Source of the DNA: an uncultured Phaeodactylibacter sp.
GTDB lineage: Bacteria; Bacteroidota; Bacteroidia; Chitinophagales; Saprospiraceae
Direction: 5' to 3'
Length of the DNA: 6,917 nt
NCBI GenBank assembly: GCA_913062745.1
Contig: CAJXXJ010000203.1
Location: 1-6,917, forward strand
In this document: in pieces, positions 1-6,917 of the stretch
Layout: every line of letters begins with the position of its first letter
Numbering within the stretch: the stretch's first letter is position 1
Notes under the pieces: model-generated
What the model was told of the DNA's origin: nothing
Seen by the model: only the letters and a program-made list of their open reading frames with translations
Database searches by the model: none
Program-made: the position numbers and the translations under genes

Positions 1-1003
1 CGTCTTCTACGAAGCCATCCCATTCGGCTACGGTGTCTCGGCTGGCTTCTATGTCTGCTGCCCATAGATCATACTGGTATACATTTACGAAGGAGGAGGC
101 GTAGAGGTATCGGGAGTTGGGGGAGATAGCTACACCGCCGGCCCAGGCACTATCAGCATAGGTAAAAACATTAGGGTTGCTTAGTTGTCCGGAGCAGCGG
201 TCAAAGTCATAAATACCAATGTAATCTTCTGCTCCAATCCCGCCTACTAGATGTAGGTTCGAAAACTTTGTCCCATCTGGCGAAAATACTGCTTGCCCAA
301 CCCCCGGCGAAGGAATACTATCTCCTAGGGCCTGAGAAGGGTACTCTAATATACCTGAAGAAGAAATCAAGAATTTATAGTATCGGTTAGTATTAAAACG
401 ACGTATGATTAACCACCAATCTCTACCATTAGCGTGACGCACTGCAGTAAGTTTCCCTGGTTCAAACACACCTTCTCTTATGACATTGTTTCTCGTTATT
501 ACTTTACCTAACCCATTTTTAGCACTCATGTCTATCAAAGTAAGGTACAAGTGTTTACTACTATTCCTCGTCCCTTCATCACCAAAGGTTACCCTATCCA
601 TGTGAAACAAGTAATACAAACTATCACTTTCCGGAACCGGCAATACCATCGCCCCCTGATCTAAAATATACCCCCTACCCGCTTCACTCTGCGCATCCGC
701 ATGCGCTCCGGGATTTAGCCCATCCCCGTTCTCCATCGGTTCGTGCAGGGCATTGGCCACGTAGATGCCGTTGGTGTAGAACTGAAGGTTGCCGGCTGTG
801 TCGCAGATGCTGGCGTTGGTCTGGTAGAAATAGGAATCCCAAAATTGTAGAAACAACTCTGGGGGGGATTGGTCGAAATCCATGATAGTGCCGGCAAAAT
901 CAGGGTTATTGCTATTTGTACCCAAAAGCCAGATGTTGTCATATTTCTGAGCTGAACCGGGAATGGCAAGAATACTGATAACAAAAAAGAAAAGTAAACG
1001 CAT
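1..1003 (-). CDS. Secreted beta-propeller-like protein, 3' end cut by the window edge
   Basis: Reading the minus strand from the ATG at 1003 gives 334 uninterrupted codons to the window edge, so the C-terminus is missing. Residues 1-18 form a signal peptide (MRLLFFFVISILAIPGSA, probable cut before Q19) and there is no lipobox Cys, so Sec export to the periplasm or beyond is expected. The mature part starts KYDNIWLLG. It carries blade-like strands typical of a PD40/WD40-like propeller: GNLQFYTNGIYVAN (71-84), KLTAVRHANGRDWWLI (184-199), GQAVFSPDGTKFS (236-248), YIGIYDFDRCSGQLS (261-275) and GGVAISPNSRYLYASS (289-304). Similar proteins are, from memory, common in Saprospiraceae and often end in a T9SS sorting domain; that end would lie outside this window. 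The start is favoured by the signal peptide and by A-rich sequence (AAAAAAATACCTGCA) ahead of the ATG. Base composition is uneven: AT-rich in the middle and GC-rich at both ends. No enzymatic motif was seen and the ligand is unknown. Confidence 0.85.
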   Translation of the reverse strand, partial: MRLLFFFVISILAIPGSAQKYDNIWLLGTNSNNPDFAGTIMDFDQSPPELFLQFWDSYFYQTNASICDTAGNLQFYTNGIYVANALHEPMENGDGLNPGAHADAQSEAGRGYILDQGAMVLPVPESDSLYYLFHMDRVTFGDEGTRNSSKHLYLTLIDMSAKNGLGKVITRNNVIREGVFEPGKLTAVRHANGRDWWLIIRRFNTNRYYKFLISSSGILEYPSQALGDSIPSPGVGQAVFSPDGTKFSNLHLVGGIGAEDYIGIYDFDRCSGQLSNPNVFTYADSAWAGGVAISPNSRYLYASSFVNVYQYDLWAADIEASRDTVAEWDGFVED

Positions 1004-1019
1004 TGCAGGTATTTTTTTA

Positions 1020-1048
1020 GAGCAGGCTGTCACAAGGACAGCCTGCTC
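1020..1048 (-). terminator. Perfect 12-bp hairpin between the two surface-protein genes; possible terminator or attenuator
   Basis: On the plus strand GAGCAGGCTGTC... style symmetry is exact: the arms 1020-1031 and 1037-1048 are fully complementary over 12 bp around the 5-nt loop ACAAG. It lies 13 nt after the TAA of the beta-helix gene and ends 16 nt before the ATG of the next gene. On the minus strand the hairpin is followed by TAAAAAAATACC, so the U-tract of a canonical intrinsic terminator is missing. It could end or stabilise the upstream transcript, or insulate the downstream A-rich initiation region. The structure is certain from the sequence; the terminator role is inferred and uncertain. 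Confidence 0.5.
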
Positions 1049-1061
1049 ATTGGTATCTAAA

Positions 1062-3248
1062 TTACGGGCTAACAATCAGTTTTAGCGTTGATTGCGCGGA
1101 ATCGGTCTGTATGTCCAGATAATATAAGCCCTTTTCAAGGCCTTCCAGCGATAATCGATATTCGAAAACACCGGGTGCAAGCACTACTTCTCGCTGTAGT
1201 TTTCCTACAGCATCGAATACTCTAAGGCTGCCTTCCATTTCCAAAGGAGTGCCCCATCGAACAGTCACTTCGCCACGCGCCGGATTAGGAAATAAACGGA
1301 CATCAGCCGTATTCGCAACCGAACTCGTATTTTCCGGTGCCTGAATCAACTGCTGTTGGTTGCAAGCCGCATCGTACCAAACCAAGCTGTCGCGAGCTAT
1401 CGACAGTAAAGCTCGGGCATCGAACACTGCTTTGCCGCCGGAAAGCGGGCATTGTTGGGCAATAAGCTCCAAAGCCCTTTGCTCGGTTGAGGTAAAATGA
1501 GAAGCATTACGCTGAATGTAGGACAATAAGACCCTGTATATAGCCTTCCGGTTTTGTTCATAAACTGCATGCACGCTTATGCCATTATTTTGAGCATCCA
1601 AGGCAGCAGCTGCCGTTGTCCGGTTAGCAGCCACCGTAGCTGAATAGCTTTCAATAGCTGCCGCTAGGGTCTGCATATCATCTATATGCGCATTGCGGTT
1701 GCTTATCAGCCCTTGCCAGAGCGAGTCGGGCGCAGCCAGTATTTCCTGATCCAGAAGCGAAAGCTCCATAAGCTGCTGCACCAAACTATCCAAGCCGTTT
1801 TTCATAGCGGCAATATCACTGCTATTGGCGTGGTACAAGCCGGAAAGCCCTGTCTTCAAACTGTAAAAGTCCCCCACCGAGGTCTGATCATGGGTATTTA
1901 GGAAGTTTTGCAGACTGGTATCACTTGTGACCAATCCATAAGTCTCTCCATATAGATATTGGCTGAGCGACCATAATACAGTGTTTGCGTACACGCTGCC
2001 GCTGCCGGCTTCCCCGCTGATGATTTTGGCGATATCTGGCGATTCGTGGTTGAAACCCTCTATCACACAAGCAGCTTGTGAACATACATCGGATACATTT
2101 TCATTATCAAAGTCATCAAACCACCCCACCGCAGGCGTCACCGAAGGCGGCATAAAGCAGGCCATGTCCCCGGGGTCTACGAGGAAGGGGAACTGTTGAC
2201 CCTCAAACTCGGTCGCTCCACTCCAAACCGCGCCCCCACTGCCATTCCAGCAGTTCTCGGTATGCTCCTGCGAGCCGAGGATGGCGGAAGGGCTGTCCAG
2301 CCACAAGCCGGCCGTGTGGTTGCCGAAGGTATTGCCCCGGAACTTGTCCGTGGCCATGCTTGGGCCGATGACGGAGACGCCGTAGCGGGTGTTGTCTACG
2401 GTGTTGCAGCAGTAGGTATTGCCAGAGGAAGAGGAAATGCGGATGCCTTCGTTTTGGGCACCGCTTATGCCTGCGCCGCTGATGTCGTTGTCCTGAATGA
2501 CGCATTGGTTAGCGCCATACAGACTAATACCTGCATCTGCCAAAGCGGCATTTGCCAGATTGACCGTATTGCCGACTACCCTCACGTTGTCACTGGACAG
2601 TAGTCCGATGCCCATCCCAGCTTCATCTATATTAACGGTATTCCCCCTGATTTCGCCTTCGCCCTTGCTGAATAAGAGCACGATGCCTTCACCATTAGCG
2701 GGGTCCGTTGTCGTTACTGTATTTTGGATGATGTCCACCTGCCCGTTGGGGTCTGTGGCGCTTACCCATATCCCGTTTGTAGTACTATTAACTATGTTTG
2801 CCAAGCTTGGGTTGTCGTCCCCGATCCTGATAAAGTTAGGTTGATTAACAACCCCCACTATCCCATACTCTGCCCCGCTTATCGTATTGCTGTAGGCGGT
2901 CAGCCCAGCTTCGCCGGCCCCTATACCGACACGGCAGTCTTTGATGGTATTATTAAACGCCCTCAAAGTTTGCCAGCCAGTCCCTACCATGCGGAGGGCA
3001 TCGCCAGAGAAAATGTAATTGCTAGTCGGGTAAGCATCTGCATGGGCATTCATTTCGGCGAAGCCATTGCCCTCGACCGTCCCGGTGGTACCCAAAAGCA
3101 CGATACCTGCAGCCAAACGCTCAAAGTTGTTATTCAGGGAAGAAAATACTGAATTGTTCTGGTTGATATACATACCTGCCAGCGGGAAGCCATTGTGTTC
3201 CGGCAGCTCTTCGGGCGAGGCTTTCTGGCCGGGGAAGGGCGGTTTCAT
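1062..3248 (-). CDS. Parallel beta-helix protein with T9SS C-terminal sorting domain, lacking a signal peptide (probably 5'-truncated)
   Basis: This 728-residue protein has three parts. Residues about 25-345 are a right-handed parallel beta-helix: Asn-ladder rungs of the form (G)NT...GI recur near N100, N121, N154, N176, N203, N227, N254, N282 and N306, mostly 21-28 residues apart. Residues about 385-640 are mainly helical, with Cys at 389, 394, 600 and 629 and a CPLSGGKAVFDARALL stretch at 600-615. Residues 649-728 are a type A T9SS sorting domain (VRLFPNPARGEVTVRW, then LRVFDAVGKLQREVVL, then GLEKGLYYLDI and a terminal LKLIVSP). Such domains direct proteins through the type IX system to the cell surface. 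However, the N-terminus (MKPPFPGQKASPEELPEHNG) is polar with no signal peptide. An in-frame TAA sits at 3255-3257, two codons before the ATG, and the start is preceded by a T-run rather than A-rich sequence. The gene is therefore probably a 5'-truncated remnant of a longer secreted protein. M26 is an alternative start but gives no signal peptide either. No catalytic triad typical of polysaccharide lyases was identified. Confidence 0.8.
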   Translation of the reverse strand: MKPPFPGQKASPEELPEHNGFPLAGMYINQNNSVFSSLNNNFERLAAGIVLLGTTGTVEGNGFAEMNAHADAYPTSNYIFSGDALRMVGTGWQTLRAFNNTIKDCRVGIGAGEAGLTAYSNTISGAEYGIVGVVNQPNFIRIGDDNPSLANIVNSTTNGIWVSATDPNGQVDIIQNTVTTTDPANGEGIVLLFSKGEGEIRGNTVNIDEAGMGIGLLSSDNVRVVGNTVNLANAALADAGISLYGANQCVIQDNDISGAGISGAQNEGIRISSSSGNTYCCNTVDNTRYGVSVIGPSMATDKFRGNTFGNHTAGLWLDSPSAILGSQEHTENCWNGSGGAVWSGATEFEGQQFPFLVDPGDMACFMPPSVTPAVGWFDDFDNENVSDVCSQAACVIEGFNHESPDIAKIISGEAGSGSVYANTVLWSLSQYLYGETYGLVTSDTSLQNFLNTHDQTSVGDFYSLKTGLSGLYHANSSDIAAMKNGLDSLVQQLMELSLLDQEILAAPDSLWQGLISNRNAHIDDMQTLAAAIESYSATVAANRTTAAAALDAQNNGISVHAVYEQNRKAIYRVLLSYIQRNASHFTSTEQRALELIAQQCPLSGGKAVFDARALLSIARDSLVWYDAACNQQQLIQAPENTSSVANTADVRLFPNPARGEVTVRWGTPLEMEGSLRVFDAVGKLQREVVLAPGVFEYRLSLEGLEKGLYYLDIQTDSAQSTLKLIVSP

Positions 3249-3269
3249 AAAAAGTTAAGTTTTTAGGTG

Positions 3270-3298
3270 AAAAAGAGCGTCGTGCGGCCAAAAAGAGC
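3270..3298. repeat. Short direct repeat AAAAAGAGC x2, 20-nt period
   Basis: AAAAAGAGC occurs at 3270-3278 and again at 3290-3298, 20 nt apart start to start, in the leader of the beta-helix gene (22-50 nt upstream of its ATG). The spacing is close to two helical turns, so a paired protein-binding site is possible, but so is chance in an AT-rich stretch. Confidence 0.3.
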
Positions 3299-3460
3299 TT
3301 AGGGTTCAGTTTCTTTTGAGCGCATCAACATTGCATGGGTTAAATTAGGCTTTTTTAGGTTTAAAAAGGAGTGATGTTGGTATTTTCTCCAGATTTCCCA
3401 TAAAAAGAGGCCTGTCCTTTACCTGATTCTTCATTTTCAGCCTATGCTTCCGTTCCGCTC

Positions 3461-3485
3461 GCAGGCGGGCAGCGGCAACGCCTGC
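3461..3485. repeat. GC-rich inverted repeat downstream of the RND permease
   Basis: The arms GCAGGCG (3461-3467) and CGCCTGC (3479-3485) are perfect complements around an 11-nt loop. The structure lies 79 nt past the permease stop, within a GC-rich block that contrasts with the AT-rich sequence on its left side. There is no adjacent T-tract on the minus strand. It may be a weak factor-independent stop, an mRNA 3'-end stabiliser, or one copy of an interspersed palindromic element. Confidence 0.45.
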
Positions 3486-3563
3486 AAGCAAGCCGTCGAG
3501 CTGCTGAGGATGCAAGGCCCACCTACACGAGGCAATTGCAGATCTGAAATAATCCACCCGGCA

Positions 3564-6500
3564 CTACCCCCCCTTCAAATCCTCCAGCACCATATACAGG
3601 CAAGGCACAATCACCAAAATAATAGCCGTAGCGAAGACAATACCAAAACCCAGCGAAATCGCCATCGGGATCAGGTAAGTCGCCTGCGTGGAGGTCTCCA
3701 GGATGATAGGCGTAAGGCCGCCGAAGGTCGTCAAGGTAGTGAGCAGGATAGGCCGAAAACGGCGCACCCCCGCCTCGTGGATGGCACTGAATACGCTACC
3801 GTCCTCCCGCTTCTTATTGGCATAATCGATCATAATCAGCGCATCGTTGACCACTACGCCCGACAATGCGATTACCCCCATCAGGCTAATCAGCGATAAA
3901 TCGTAGCCCAGCAGGATATGCCCCAGTACCGCCCCCACGATGCCAAAGGGGATCGCCCCCAGCACAATCAGCGGCTGCGTATAGCTCCGAAAAGCCACTG
4001 CCAGCAAAGCATAAATCAGCAGCATGGCCAGCCCAAAGCCGCCGTACAAGGTCTTGGTGCTCTCCCGCATCTCCGCCTGACTGCCCTGAAAGCTCCAGGT
4101 CAGGCCCGGGAAGTCCGCCCGCAGCTTGGGCAACACCTCCGCATTGATCGACTCCAGCACGCGGCTTACGGCATTGGCCGGCTCCACATCCATGCCTACA
4201 TTCACCACTCGGCGGGCATCGCGGCGGTTGATATTGGTGAACGCTTCGGTTTCATGGACCTCCACCACGTCTACCAGCGGCACTTCCACGCCACCCGGCG
4301 TACGGATGAGGAAGGACTCCAGGTTGTACAAATCTTCCCGCTCTTCTTCCGGCAGCTTAACGCGGATTTCGATTTCGTTGGTCCCCCGCAGCTGCCGCAT
4401 CGCCAGCGCACCGAAGAAGGCACTGCGTACCTGCTGCCCGACTTCATTGGAGGTCAGCCCGAGATTGCGGCCTTTCGGCAAAAGCTTAAAATCGAACTGC
4501 GCTTTGCCTTTGTTGTAGTTGTCATTAACATCGCGGGTGGCGGTAAAGCTTTTCATACGCTGCAGGAAGGCTTCACTCGCATCTTCCAAAACGGATACCT
4601 GGGCGTGGCTCAGGTCCACGCTGATGTCCTGCCGCCAGCCACCCGGCCCGCGCTCGGCTTCAAAAGTAATCTGATCGACACCCTCGATATCGCCGATTTC
4701 GTCCCGCCACAGCTCGATCACTTCCTGTGCCCGCATATCGCGCTCCGTGGGCGGCTTCATCACAATTTCCACATCAATGAAGTTCTGGCCGCGCACATTG
4801 GTCTTGACGCCTTCGGCCACGCGGTACAGGTCATTCTCCTCAAACATACGGCGGGTGGAGGCTGTAATTTCCTCCGCCACTTCTCCGGCCTGCTGCGTGG
4901 TGGTGCCCACCGGCAGAGAAACGCCGGCTTCAATCTCATCGGCAGCCACCTCGGGCATCATGATCATGCCCATGTGGTCGCTGTACGCGTACCCGCCTAC
5001 CATGATAAGCAGGGCCAGCGCCAGGCTGAGGGTGATGTAGCGGTGGTCCAGTGCCTTTTTCAAAAAAGGGCGGTAGCGCCGCTCGACAAACTTCTTGAAA
5101 CGGCGGGCAATGGCCTGCTGATTGCGGTCGATGTACTTGCCCAGCTTGAAGCGGTTGCCTTTGGAACTGTGCGCCAGGTGAGCGGGCAAGATGAACAGCG
5201 CCTCGAAAAGAGAAATAGCCAGCACAATGATCACCACCGCCGGCAGCGGCGCCCAGAATTTTCCGGTGGTACCGGGAATAAACAACAGCGGCACGAAAGC
5301 AATGATATTGGTGAGGATGCTGAAGGTGACCGGGCGCGACATATCCTTTGCGCCCTGTATCGCAGCTTCCATATAGCCCATGCCCTGCTCCCGGTATTCG
5401 TAGATATTCTCGCCGACCACCACAGCGTCGTCCACCACGATACCCAGTACGACCAGGAAGCCAAACATGGAAATCATGTTGATGCTAAGCCCAAAAACCG
5501 GCAGGAAGAAAATGCCGCCAATGAAGGAAATCGCCATACCCATCATGACCCAAAACGCCAGCCGGTACTCCAGGAAGAGCCCGAGTATGATCAGTACAAT
5601 GAAGACCGCCAGGATACCATTTTCCGTAAGGAGCGAAAGGCGCTGCCGGTAGTCGTTCGCCCGGTTGCCATCTATGCGGTACTGTACGCCTTCCGGCAAA
5701 CTGCGGCTAAAGTCCTCCAGCGTAGTGTGGACCGCCTCGGCTATACCGAGAGGCGACTGATCGCCGATGCGGAACACCTGAATCTCGACTGAAGGCTGCT
5801 CGTTGAACTGCGAGTGGAAGCCCGTTTCTTCAAAACCATCGGTTATTTTGGCTATAGCCGAAAGCGGGACGCGCGCCCCTGTGCTGTCGGTAACAATAGC
5901 GATATTGCCAAATTCTTCCGCCCACTGTTTGCGCTCCTTAACCCGCAGCAGAATCTCACCCCGTTCGGTTTCGACGGAGCCGGCGGGTACATCTTCGCTC
6001 GACTGCTGGATAAGATTAGCGACTTGCGTAAGCGTGAGCCCGTACTTCCGAAGCTGATGCCGGGGGATTTCCACGTGGGTGACGTAGTCCGGCACATTGC
6101 CGATTTCCACCTGCGTAATGCCCGGCTCGCTCAGCAGGCGGTCGCGCAGGCGTTCGGCCAGCTTTCGCAAGGTCCAGATATCGGTTTTGCCGTAAAGGCC
6201 AATCTCGATCACCTCCCGCTGCCGGGCCTGCAGCTGCACTTCGGGCTCCTCGATATCGTCCGGGAAAGTCCGGATGCGGTTGACAGCCTGATCAATATCC
6301 TGGAAGGCCTTCATGCGGTCAGTACCGGCTACCAGCTCAATGGTAATACTGCCGGACCCCTCCCGGGCCGTGGAGGTCACCTCCCTGATGCCCTGCACTC
6401 CTCGGATGGCTTCTTCCACCGGCAGCAGAATGCCTTGCTCCACTTCCGACGGCGCGGCGCCCGGGTAGACTACGCTGACGTTGACAATATCGAGCTGAAA

Positions 6501-6641
6501 CTGCGGAAAGACTTCTTTTTGGACACTGTACATGGACCATACGCCCCCGCCGATGAAGAGGATCATCAGCAGGTTTGCGGCGATCGGGTGGCTCGCCATA
6601 TAGCTGATGGGCCCGCCTTTATTGGTATTATCCTGGCTCAT
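3564..6641 (-). CDS. RND-family efflux pump permease (AcrB/ACR_tran type), complete
   Basis: At 1025 residues this is the usual length for an inner-membrane RND pump that drives export by proton influx together with an MFP and an outer-membrane channel. TM1 lies at about 19-37 after a short cytosolic N-terminus. Two large periplasmic loops follow (about 38-340 and 555-865). TM2-7 fall at about 342-553 and TM8-12 at about 866-1017. TM4 has the hallmark acidic pair D404-D405 in [13 protein letters not shown]. The [19 protein letters not shown] stretch at 436-454 and [12 protein letters not shown] at 460-471 are typical of the family. TM10 reads [19 protein letters not shown] (925-943): the Lys of AcrB TM10 is replaced by an N932-D933 pair, as in a widespread subfamily of RND permeases. 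The substrate (drugs, lipids, metals or other) cannot be told; the TM4 signature fits hydrophobe/amphiphile pumps better than heavy-metal CusA types. The start is set by the MFP stop directly upstream (TAAATG), indicating one operon and translational coupling. The sequence appears intact, with no frameshift. Confidence 0.96.
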   Translation of the reverse strand: MSQDNTNKGGPISYMASHPIAANLLMILFIGGGVWSMYSVQKEVFPQFQLDIVNVSVVYPGAAPSEVEQGILLPVEEAIRGVQGIREVTSTAREGSGSITIELVAGTDRMKAFQDIDQAVNRIRTFPDDIEEPEVQLQARQREVIEIGLYGKTDIWTLRKLAERLRDRLLSEPGITQVEIGNVPDYVTHVEIPRHQLRKYGLTLTQVANLIQQSSEDVPAGSVETERGEILLRVKERKQWAEEFGNIAIVTDSTGARVPLSAIAKITDGFEETGFHSQFNEQPSVEIQVFRIGDQSPLGIAEAVHTTLEDFSRSLPEGVQYRIDGNRANDYRQRLSLLTENGILAVFIVLIILGLFLEYRLAFWVMMGMAISFIGGIFFLPVFGLSINMISMFGFLVVLGIVVDDAVVVGENIYEYREQGMGYMEAAIQGAKDMSRPVTFSILTNIIAFVPLLFIPGTTGKFWAPLPAVVIIVLAISLFEALFILPAHLAHSSKGNRFKLGKYIDRNQQAIARRFKKFVERRYRPFLKKALDHRYITLSLALALLIMVGGYAYSDHMGMIMMPEVAADEIEAGVSLPVGTTTQQAGEVAEEITASTRRMFEENDLYRVAEGVKTNVRGQNFIDVEIVMKPPTERDMRAQEVIELWRDEIGDIEGVDQITFEAERGPGGWRQDISVDLSHAQVSVLEDASEAFLQRMKSFTATRDVNDNYNKGKAQFDFKLLPKGRNLGLTSNEVGQQVRSAFFGALAMRQLRGTNEIEIRVKLPEEEREDLYNLESFLIRTPGGVEVPLVDVVEVHETEAFTNINRRDARRVVNVGMDVEPANAVSRVLESINAEVLPKLRADFPGLTWSFQGSQAEMRESTKTLYGGFGLAMLLIYALLAVAFRSYTQPLIVLGAIPFGIVGAVLGHILLGYDLSLISLMGVIALSGVVVNDALIMIDYANKKREDGSVFSAIHEAGVRRFRPILLTTLTTFGGLTPIILETSTQATYLIPMAISLGFGIVFATAIILVIVPCLYMVLEDLKGG

Positions 6642-6644
6642 TTA
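6639..6644 (-). promoter_or_regulatory. Zero-spacer stop-start junction (TAAATG) between the MFP and RND genes
   Basis: The MFP stop TAA (6644-6642) is followed immediately by the permease ATG (6641-6639). The bases ahead (CCTAACCTCTCAATAA) carry no Shine-Dalgarno motif, so the permease is probably translated by ribosomes terminating on the MFP. This would keep the two pump subunits in proportion. Confidence 0.7.
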
Positions 6645-6917
6645 TTGAGAGGTTAGGTTGGAGGAATGAACGCTGCTGCTGGTATCGCGGCTGGTGCTAT
6701 CGGCACGCTCCAGGCGAAGTGCCGCGCCTTCCGCTACGGTACTCAGCCGGGTAGTGACCACCCGCTCGCCGTCCTGCAGACCGTCCGTGATGTAAGCGTA
6801 GCGGGCATCCTGCATGAGGATGTCCACCTCGCGGATGTCGAGGGTATAGCCGCTCATCACCCATACCGTTTCGTCTTCGCGCAAATAGTCTCGGCTGAGG
6901 CGGGGCGCTTTTGGCAA
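6642..6917 (-). CDS. C-terminal end of RND periplasmic adaptor (membrane fusion protein, HlyD/AcrA-like); 5' part beyond the window
   Basis: The frame is open from the right edge for 91 codons and ends in TAA. The first codon visible is TTG, which is interior to the gene and not a start. The fragment matches the end of MFP adaptors: a beta-barrel strand ETVWVM (16-21), then YTLDIREVDILMQDARYAYITDGLQDGERVVTTRLSTVAEGAALRLE (24-70), which contains the typical GLxDGExVVT membrane-proximal signature (46-55). A Ser/Thr-rich tail (74-91) follows. In such pumps the adaptor bridges the inner-membrane permease and the outer-membrane channel in the periplasm. The lipoyl, hairpin and signal-peptide parts are not in the window. 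Direct adjacency to the RND permease strongly supports the assignment. Confidence 0.88.
   Translation of the reverse strand: MPKAPRLSRDYLREDETVWVMSGYTLDIREVDILMQDARYAYITDGLQDGERVVTTRLSTVAEGAALRLERADSTSRDTSSSVHSSNLTSQ

Larger units (their letters stand above)
3249..3563. other. Intergenic region of about 315 bases with no convincing gene
   Basis: This stretch separates the stop of the RND permease from the ATG of the beta-helix gene. All three minus-strand frames were read through the part nearest the beta-helix gene (about 3249-3345), and none supplies a signal peptide that could join it. A 70-codon ORF at 3345-3557 is Arg/Lys-rich and resembles nothing I know; part of it is encoded by an inverted repeat. 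The minus-strand sequence contains AT-rich runs (around 3340-3375 and 3249-3270), but no clear Bacteroidota promoter of the TTTG / TAnnTTTG type. No U-tract terminator was found directly after the permease stop. Confidence 0.6.

Noticed and set aside
715..984. An 89-codon minus-strand ORF
   Set aside because: It lies in a different frame inside the propeller gene, whose frame has a signal peptide and recognisable propeller strands through the same bases.
2196..2603. Plus-strand and alternative-frame ORFs across the beta-helix gene (for example 135 codons at 2196-2603)
   Set aside because: They overlap the periodic Asn-ladder beta-helix frame and are rich in Ala/Gly/Val/Arg without motifs, so they are shadows.
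1062..3248. The beta-helix Asn-ladder as a DNA-level tandem repeat or CRISPR-like array
   Set aside because: The periodicity is at the protein level (21-28 residues) with divergent nucleotide sequence. There are no identical direct repeats with unique spacers.
3345..3557. A 70-codon minus-strand ORF starting 6 nt after the permease stop
   Set aside because: The product is Arg/Lys-rich, has no recognisable motif, and is partly encoded by an inverted repeat. The placement is suggestive, but the content does not support a gene.
3918..5792. A 624-codon plus-strand ORF antisense to the RND permease
   Set aside because: It is His/Gln/Arg-rich and low in recognisable motifs, which is what the complement of a GC-rich coding frame gives. 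The permease on the other strand is complete and unmistakable.
5814..6656. A 280-codon plus-strand ORF antisense to the 5' end of the permease
   Set aside because: It is fully explained as a shadow of the permease frame and shows no family features.

Overview
The window looks like chromosomal DNA from a member of the Bacteroidota, most likely a marine Saprospiraceae-type bacterium (the Lewinella/Phaeodactylibacter group). Three things suggest this: a type IX secretion (T9SS) C-terminal sorting domain on one protein, no Shine-Dalgarno sequence at any start I checked with A-rich sequence ahead of one of them, and the style of the secreted proteins. The family-level assignment is inference. All four genes I can support lie on the minus strand, so the order of transcription runs from the right edge to the left edge.

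Right part (6917 down to 3564): the C-terminal end of a periplasmic membrane fusion protein (MFP), cut by the window edge, is followed with no spacer (TAAATG) by a complete 1025-residue RND efflux pump permease. Together they form a tripartite-type pump unit. The outer-membrane channel gene is not in the window and could lie beyond the right edge.

Middle (3563 down to 3249): about 315 bases in which I see no convincing gene. They hold a GC-rich inverted repeat and a short direct repeat.

Left part (3248 down to 1): two genes for surface or secreted proteins in tandem. The first encodes a 728-residue protein with a parallel beta-helix, a helical Cys-containing region and a T9SS sorting domain. 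It has no signal peptide, and an in-frame stop lies just upstream, so it is probably a 5'-truncated gene. A 58-base gap with a perfect 12-bp hairpin separates it from the second gene. That gene encodes a signal-peptide-bearing, beta-propeller-like protein that runs off the left edge. It is open from 1003 to the window start (334 codons) and has strikingly uneven base composition along its length.

I found no tRNA, rRNA, CRISPR array, insertion sequence or clear novel system. The points most worth a second look are the sorting-tagged protein without an export signal, the non-canonical hairpin between the two surface genes, and the compositional mosaic in the leftmost gene.
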